Below, piece by piece: positions 54,771 through 60,000 of a stretch of DNA of 60,000 nucleotides. The translations under genes and the position numbers were made by a program. Source of the DNA: Adiantum capillus-veneris (taxonomy: Eukaryota > Streptophyta > Polypodiopsida > Polypodiales > Pteridaceae); assembly GCA_014529385.2 (NCBI GenBank), contig CM043969.1, positions 21,765,946 to 21,825,945 of the forward strand, read 5' to 3'. Every line of letters begins with the position of its first letter. The first letter of the stretch is position 1. Below the pieces are notes generated by a model, which ran no database searches, was not told where the DNA came from, and worked only from the letters and a program-made list of their open reading frames with translations.

Positions 54771-55064
54771 GCTGGCATCCACTACGGGTCTTGGCCGCTT
54801 ACGGCATTTACTCACTGGCGCGTTAGGTGACCGACACGGAGGATCTCTGCCAGTGATTCTATAGCTGGACTACACTTATAGTGCCAGCCTAGTACGCTTC
54901 TAGCGAGTTCACACTTAGTGACCGCATGTACATATGTGCTACTTTTCAGCTTTAGCACTTAGTCATTTTGTACTCTCTTTTCTGTGAAGAAGAAGAAGAA
55001 GCTTTCCATCTCTGTGTGCTTTGTGCTTGTCTTGTGTAGCTCTCTTGCATCCTCATTCTTTACA
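54743..55064 (+). repeat. Copia 3' LTR (322 bp)
   Basis: Identical to the 5' LTR except T at 54862. Followed by AAAAG. Confidence 0.95.
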
Positions 55065-55069
55065 AAAAG

Positions 55070-56990
55070 GTCTAAGATGGGTAGCACCAAGAAGAAATGG
55101 TTTGACATGGAATGTAGTCAAGCCCAAAAACACTTGCTAAGATTGGATGCAAGAAAAGACAAGGAAGTTTACTTGGAATGTTCACACACATACAAATCAC
55201 TTGTTCAAAAGAAGAGGAGAAGGTGCGAAGTCAAAAAACAACTTCTTTTAGCGCAAGAGAAAGCACATGAATGTGGCAAGTTTTGGTAAAATCTAAAAGG
55301 CAAGCATGTTGAGAGCTTTGGTGACTTGTCTCTTGAGGATATTTATATGCATTGCAAGAACCTCTATGAGAAACCCAATGCTGATAAGATGGAGTGTTGT
55401 AGCTCCCTTCCATTTATTTCTCCCTTCTTTACCATTGAAGATGTATGCTACGCCCTTGAGAAACTTGCTACTCACAAGGCAGGGGACCTCAAGGTGTCAA
55501 CACTGAAATGATTAAATGGACAAGCAAGAAAACATGATATTGGATATGCAATATGTTTAACCTTGCACTTGAGCATGGCATGCATCATGATTGGAGTGCA
55601 AGTTGGATCAAACCTTTGCACAAAGGAGGAGATGTAATCAATGTGAACAACTATCGCACTATAATGGTTGGTTCTTTGATGGAAAAGTTAATTGGATGTA
55701 TCATGGAGATGAAGATAAGTGAATGGGGTGAAAATAATGGAAAATGTGCGCTTGGCCAAGTAGGTTTTCAAAAGCATCATAGCACTATTGATCACCTTGT
55801 CACTTTTCAAGTTCTTATGGAAGCATCTCGATTGAAAGGAAAAAAGTTCTCAATGATGAAAATCCATGCATTGTATACAACAATGAGAAACTTGAAGTGG
55901 TAGATCACTTCAAGTACCTTGGCCTTGAGGTTCCATCCAATCATAAATGGAAGGATTGTGCAATGTGTTTCTTGGAAGCCGGAAAGAGGTCTTATTATGT
56001 ATTTGAGAACATGTTCAATGCTGGAAGGATCAAGTGTTGGGCTCTCAAAAAGTACCTCTTTGACACATTGGTACACCGGTGCTTCTTTATGGAGTGGAAG
56101 TGTGGGGTGCAAGCATCGGGAAGTCTACTTGGAAAGAGTTTGAGAATGTCCAAAAGGGTTTTGTCACCAACTTTCTCCAAGTCAAGACACAAACACCCTA
56201 CATGCTCTTACTTCTTGAGTCCGGATCGCTTCCCTTTGAGGTCTTGGGCATGCAAAGGGTTGTGGAGTACATGCTTAAGACACAACGTAGCCCTTTGCAT
56301 CAACTTCCTAGAATCGCATATGAAGCAAGTCAAAAGGTCCAAAAGACATGCAAGAGCCAAATACTAAGTTTGGGGTGGATGCTTGACATCAAGAAATGGT
56401 TTGGAAGATGGGATGCATGTCACTTGTTCAAGGATGCGTCGATCGACTCCCAAGTTAATGAGGCCTTCCTACAACACCAATGTATCACAGCTTGGGAGAA
56501 ATCCGGAGGTTCTCGCTTCAGCCATTACACCACACACATTGCCCCAAACTACAAATCTCTCTTCTTCTCCGAGCGAGGTAACGGAACCCATCCCTACATC
56601 CTTGAGCCCATCCCGTTGAGTGGGATCCACACCATTGCCTCCATTTGTCTTAGCTCCCATTCTCTATGCTGTGAGACAGGACATTGAGGCATTGGCAAAG
56701 AGTCTCATGGAATTTGCACCTTATGTCCTCGTCAAGTGCGAGAGAGTGAGTACCACACACTACTTGAGTGCTCACTTTTGACCACATTAGGTTCCCTTTT
56801 TCCCATATATTCAGCCACATGAGCTCTCCCTACATACCTTCCTCTCCCAACCATGGTGTGGACTCTCTGTTGCGACACTCATTTCAGCCATTTTTTGAGC
56901 ATCGAGAGTCACTTATCACCTCCACTCACACTGCGTGACATGTTCATTTGGTCCCATAGGTCATATTTGACCTCCGAGGACGATAATAGA
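55070..56990 (+). pseudogene. LINE ORF2, 3' part: truncated RT and C-terminal zinc finger
   Basis: Resumes the LINE after the copia insertion: KKWFDMECSQAQKHLLRLDA, DISLEDIYMHCKNLYEKPN-type linker, then the RT N-terminal part HDWSASWIKPLHKGGDVINV, NNYRTIMVGSLMEKLIGCI and ALGQVGFQKHHSTIDHLVT. At about 55850 the sequence jumps from the end of RT motif 2a to VVDHFKYLGLEVPSNHKWKD, which normally follows the catalytic palm. The (F/Y)xDD core is therefore deleted. The C-terminal part (LLYGVEVWGASIGKSTWKEF) is in good frame from 56079 to 56687. Near the end lies a CTLC-x8-H-x4-C zinc finger (56715-56771), typical of LINE ORF2. Frame breaks and stops follow. No poly(A) tail is visible before the CT-rich tract at 56990. 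Confidence 0.85.
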
Positions 56991-57046
56991 ACTATCTATC
57001 TCTCTCTCTCTATCTATCTCTCTATCTACGTGTGTGTGTTCCTCTG
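56990..57046. repeat. (CTAT/CT)n microsatellite
   Basis: Mixed ctat and ct units followed by gtgtgtgtg. It marks the end of recognisable LINE sequence. Confidence 0.85.
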
Positions 57047-57122
57047 TTCAGTATCCCTTGCATGCAGTTTTGGATCGGCTCCCCAAAGAGCAGTGGATTT
57101 TCCATTCATATCCAGAGAGAGA

Positions 57123-57908
57123 GGGACATTACATATGTAGATGGAATGTTTTTTCTCAAATTCTACTCTCTTGATCATGTAGCCTTTTGGTTTTTGCTAA
57201 GGTTCATATTTCATGTGTGCGGTCCGATTGAGAGCTCCCATTGCAAATTCTTTCTAACTATGGAAGATTTCAATGCTGCCTATGGTCTCTCTATGCCTGG
57301 TTTGTATCCCAAATTGGTGAGGTGGGAGTAGCTCAATGATGTGGAATGGTTCAATGTGCTTAAACACACAAAGGATCCCATCCAATACCGCATGAACTGT
57401 AGCTGCATTTACAGTGACATGTATGAGCAGGTGATGCAGTTACACTATAAGGTCTACAAGAAGGGTCCAACAAACATGGATATTAGCTCCACATTTTCAA
57501 AGGGATTTGTCAAAGAATTTATTCCTATGTTGATTGCAAGAGGTACATCATTGAAGTTCAATTGGCTTGAGTTCACTGTGCAATATTTGCAAGATCTTCA
57601 TGAGAAGGGCTACTTTGAGGGCCATATCAACAGGTGGAGGATTCATAATTCCCAGCATCAAGTTCCAAAACATTAGGATGAATCATCTAAAATGTGGGAG
57701 GACAACTCGGGCCGAGTAGGTATGAGGAGTAGGTCATCTTCCAAGGGCACACCATGATCTCATGATAGCACTCAGTAGGAGGTGAAAAGCCTTTCATTTT
57801 TTGACTTGGAGGATTTGCAATGCATAGAATCAATTGTCCTTCATCTAATAAAACAACTGCAAGATGCTAAAAAGGATCTCAAAAATGCAAAATTAGGGTT
57901 CATTTGAT
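57123..57908 (+). pseudogene. Unassigned plus-strand ORF relic
   Basis: Two frames give a continuous-looking protein. One is 57123-57331 (THITYVD-like start, FFLTMEDFNAAYGLSMPGLY); after a TAG at 57329-57331 it continues in another phase as DVEWFNVLKHTKDPIQYRMN, MQLHYKVYKKGPTNMDISST and LEFTVQYLQDLHEKGYFEGH to a TAG at 57674-57676. After more stops comes a coiled-coil-like IVLHLIKQLQDAKKDLKNAK ending at 57906. I do not recognise the family. It could be an accessory ORF of a retroelement, a plant-transposon-associated protein, or a host gene relic. It meets the minus-strand gypsy relic near 57900. Confidence 0.45.
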
Positions 57909-60000
57909 ATCTTTGTTGCACAATCGGAATTGCATCTTCTCTCAGATTAATGTGATGCTGATGCAATAGTGGATCAATACCTTTAACATCTGAGTAATCC
58001 CAAGCAAATACATCCTTATACTCTAGCAACAATTGCAGCAAATCCCGTACAAATTCTCCATCCACATAAATGATGACTTTGACCATCTTTGGTCATTCTC
58101 AGTCCCTAAGTTTAACTCTTTGAGTTCATCCAGTTGTACTCTTTTAGAGCCACCAAACCTTTTATTATAGATCTTTTCTACCATGTCTCTGGCATCTCTT
58201 TCCTCTTGCTGAACTTCCTCTTTGGTACTAGAAGATACACTCTGATCCATCAACTTTAGTATGTCGGATCCCTGAATTTCCTTACCCATAGCAGTTTCAG
58301 CAACAATTTCTTCAGGTTCATGTTCTTTCTCCAAGATATCTTCAATGTCAACTTCAAACACTAGAACAAAACTCGGATTAGCCAGCAAAAAGGCTTCCTC
58401 CTCATCATCCTCTACTTCTTCAGCAAGACTGATTGATTGAGCAAATAGTGGCCTTTCTTTGCCACAAATGTTCTTTCTACCCATCATAGGAGTAGTGGTT
58501 ACTTGTTTACCCTTGGTAAGAACCACCTAATTCTCACCCCAATCTTGTTTCACCTTGGCCAATCTGAACCAAGGTCTACCCAACAACATCTCATAGGAAG
58601 CATCTCCTTCCTTCATTCCGAGTACAACAAAATTTACTTGAAAGTGCATACCTGCAATCTGAATGGAAGAGTTCCTTAAAATACCTATAGGTTGGACCCT
58701 TCTCTGATCAGCCATTTTAGCCTAGAAAGGTGCTGGTTCCAACTTTCCTAAGCCCATTGTGAGATAAACTGACTCAGGTAAAATATTGACTCCAGATCCT
58801 CCATCCAGCAATACCTCTTCAAATATCTTGTCTTGCAAAGTCACCTTAATTATTGGGACCATGAAATCCACATCAGAAGGATGAATGGTATTCACACCTA
58901 GTTCCCCTTTCTGTTGAGTCGAAATTCCATAGTGCTTTCCTAGCAACTTGTGCAACAACCTTTCCTTAAATGCTAGTACTATGGAAAGCATTTGATCCAA
59001 AGATAAGTTCAAGGGAGATTTAATAAGTACCTCAAACCAATCAGGTTCAGATACCTCCACCTTCTTTTGCTGTAGCAGTGGCTCATCGGAATCCGAATTC
59101 TCCTCCAAAAATTGATGTTGCTACTCCTTCTGAACATGTTTATGAACCTGATCTCTTACTCCTCTTTGATGCTCCTAGTCAATAGGACCTTTGGCCTTAG
59201 AGACCTTGTGACAGCCAATACATCAATCCCTTGCTCCAAATGCTCTAGATGGCTGCAATCAATCTCCACATTATCATATTCCTCAAGTTGGTCTATTGTT
59301 GTTGATCCAGTATTTGGACCTTGATAGATTGGAATATCTATAATGATGACATTATCCTGTGCCTATGGTTGATTCGGAGGAGGTTGTGGAGGACGTGCTT
59401 GTTGTTGGTTCTCCTAACTAAAAGGCACGACCGGAATACCCCTTTCCTCTCTATGATTTACCCAGAATGCACATCTAAGACCTGCCCAATGATTAGGGTC
59501 ACCACAATAGAACAAGACATTACCCCTTGTGGTCTTCTCTGATTATTATTCTGATTTCTACCAAGTCCTCTCTGATTCCCCTGTCTTGGTGGTCTTCCTC
59601 GAAATGGAGCCACCTGATTTGCCTATGTTAAAGCATTACCCCTACCAGTACCTCAAGATGGTTTATTCCTCTGTTTAGGATTGTACCATCACTGAACACT
59701 GCTATGCCCATCCTTCTCACAGATTTCATAGAACCTCTTGTCCTTAGGAGCTATAACTGAATATCCAATACTCTTCAATTGCTGAATTAGATCAACCTCA
59801 TCACCTTCCTTGTCCTTCTTTTTCTTAGCAGGACTCTTTTTCTTCTTTTTGTCCTCTTCATCAAAGGAACTTTCTGAATCCCATTCAGAAAAAGAAGATG
59901 TATCTGACTCAAAACCTGATTCAAAATTCTAGGCTCCTCTTTTGCTAGACTTGGTCATGCCAATCCTCTTCTCAACTCTAGATGCAACTTGTACAAGGTT
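57870..60000 (-). pseudogene. Ty3/gypsy Gag-protease relic (runs off the window)
   Basis: Minus strand. From 60000 to about 59110 lie decayed Gag frames with a Lys-rich stretch and a nucleocapsid-like FYCGDPNHWAGLRCAFW (59512-59462). The frame at 59108-58722 includes PDWFEVLIKSPLNLSLDQML and the protease site EEVLLDGGSGVNILPES (DGG where DSG/DTG is usual; near 58805-58794). MLLGRPWFRLAKVKQDWGE (about 58600-58540) ends the protease. A linker (58526-58090) is very acidic (EEVEDDEEEAFLLANPS). RT begins LLLEYKDVFAWDYSDVKGID and stops being recognisable after RYQMNPNFA near 57900. The lineage is of the type with VFAWSY-like RT starts. RT, RNase H and integrase are missing here. Confidence 0.8.

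Larger units (their letters stand above)
49788..55064 (+). mobile_element. Young Ty1/copia retrotransposon nested in the LINE
   Basis: 5,277 bp with 322-bp LTRs (49788-50109 and 54743-55064) that differ at one base only (C at 49907, T at 54862). The target duplication AAAAG lies at 49783-49787 and 55065-55069. The primer site TGGTATCAGAGC immediately follows the 5' LTR, and a polypurine tract (ctcgagggggag) immediately precedes the 3' LTR. One gag-pol frame of 1,450 codons fills the interior, with one stop. The near-identical LTRs show a recent insertion, the youngest datable event in this window. Confidence 0.97.

Overview
The window looks like repeat-dense intergenic DNA from a large land-plant nuclear genome. 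I see no intact host gene, no rRNA or tRNA gene, and no CRISPR array. The evidence for a plant is a CACTA (En/Spm) DNA transposon with spliced transposase exons, a chromodomain Ty3/gypsy element, Ty1/copia elements primed by the initiator-Met tRNA, and a captured fragment of a heavy-metal-associated (HMA) domain gene of the type found in plants. The Penelope-like reverse transcriptase and some unusual gypsy lineages suggest a fern, lycophyte or other non-angiosperm, but this is inference. CT/CA microsatellites are very common.

Layout. 1-3.1 kb: decayed DNA with an integrase scrap (843-1043) and a truncated copia-type LTR copy (1612-2310). 3.1-12.2 kb: an old reverse-transcriptase element (Penelope-like) split by a 5,775-bp CACTA transposon at 4435-10209, whose two CACTACAA ends are flanked by an ACA target duplication. 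The CACTA element has lost the front half of its TNP2 transposase and carries a broken HMA gene fragment there. 12.35-13.73 kb: copia LTR, primer site and gag, cut off at 13731. 13.73-25.73 kb: minus-strand Ty3/gypsy array arranged LTR-internal-LTR-partial internal. 25.83-31.72 kb: plus-strand chromovirus with 150/154-bp LTRs and an ATACT target duplication. 32.98-36.41 kb: a gag-only LTR element. 38.1-44.3 kb: minus-strand gypsy relic lacking reverse transcriptase and RNase H, with a second protease-like domain after integrase. 44.3-48.4 kb: AT-rich DNA without recognisable genes. 48.4-57 kb: a LINE relic (endonuclease, truncated RT, C-terminal zinc finger) split by a young copia element at 49788-55064 (AAAAG duplication, one difference between its LTRs). 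57.1-57.9 kb: an unassigned plus-strand ORF relic. 57.87-60 kb: a minus-strand gypsy gag-protease relic that runs off the window.

The genes do not form a cellular pathway. They are layers of transposons in different states of decay. The clearest order of events comes from nesting: the copia element is younger than the LINE, the CACTA element is younger than the Penelope-like element, and the chromovirus is younger than the minus-strand coding relic it split. The copia pol at 50421-54770 is the best preserved gene, with a single in-frame stop five codons before its catalytic integrase glutamate.
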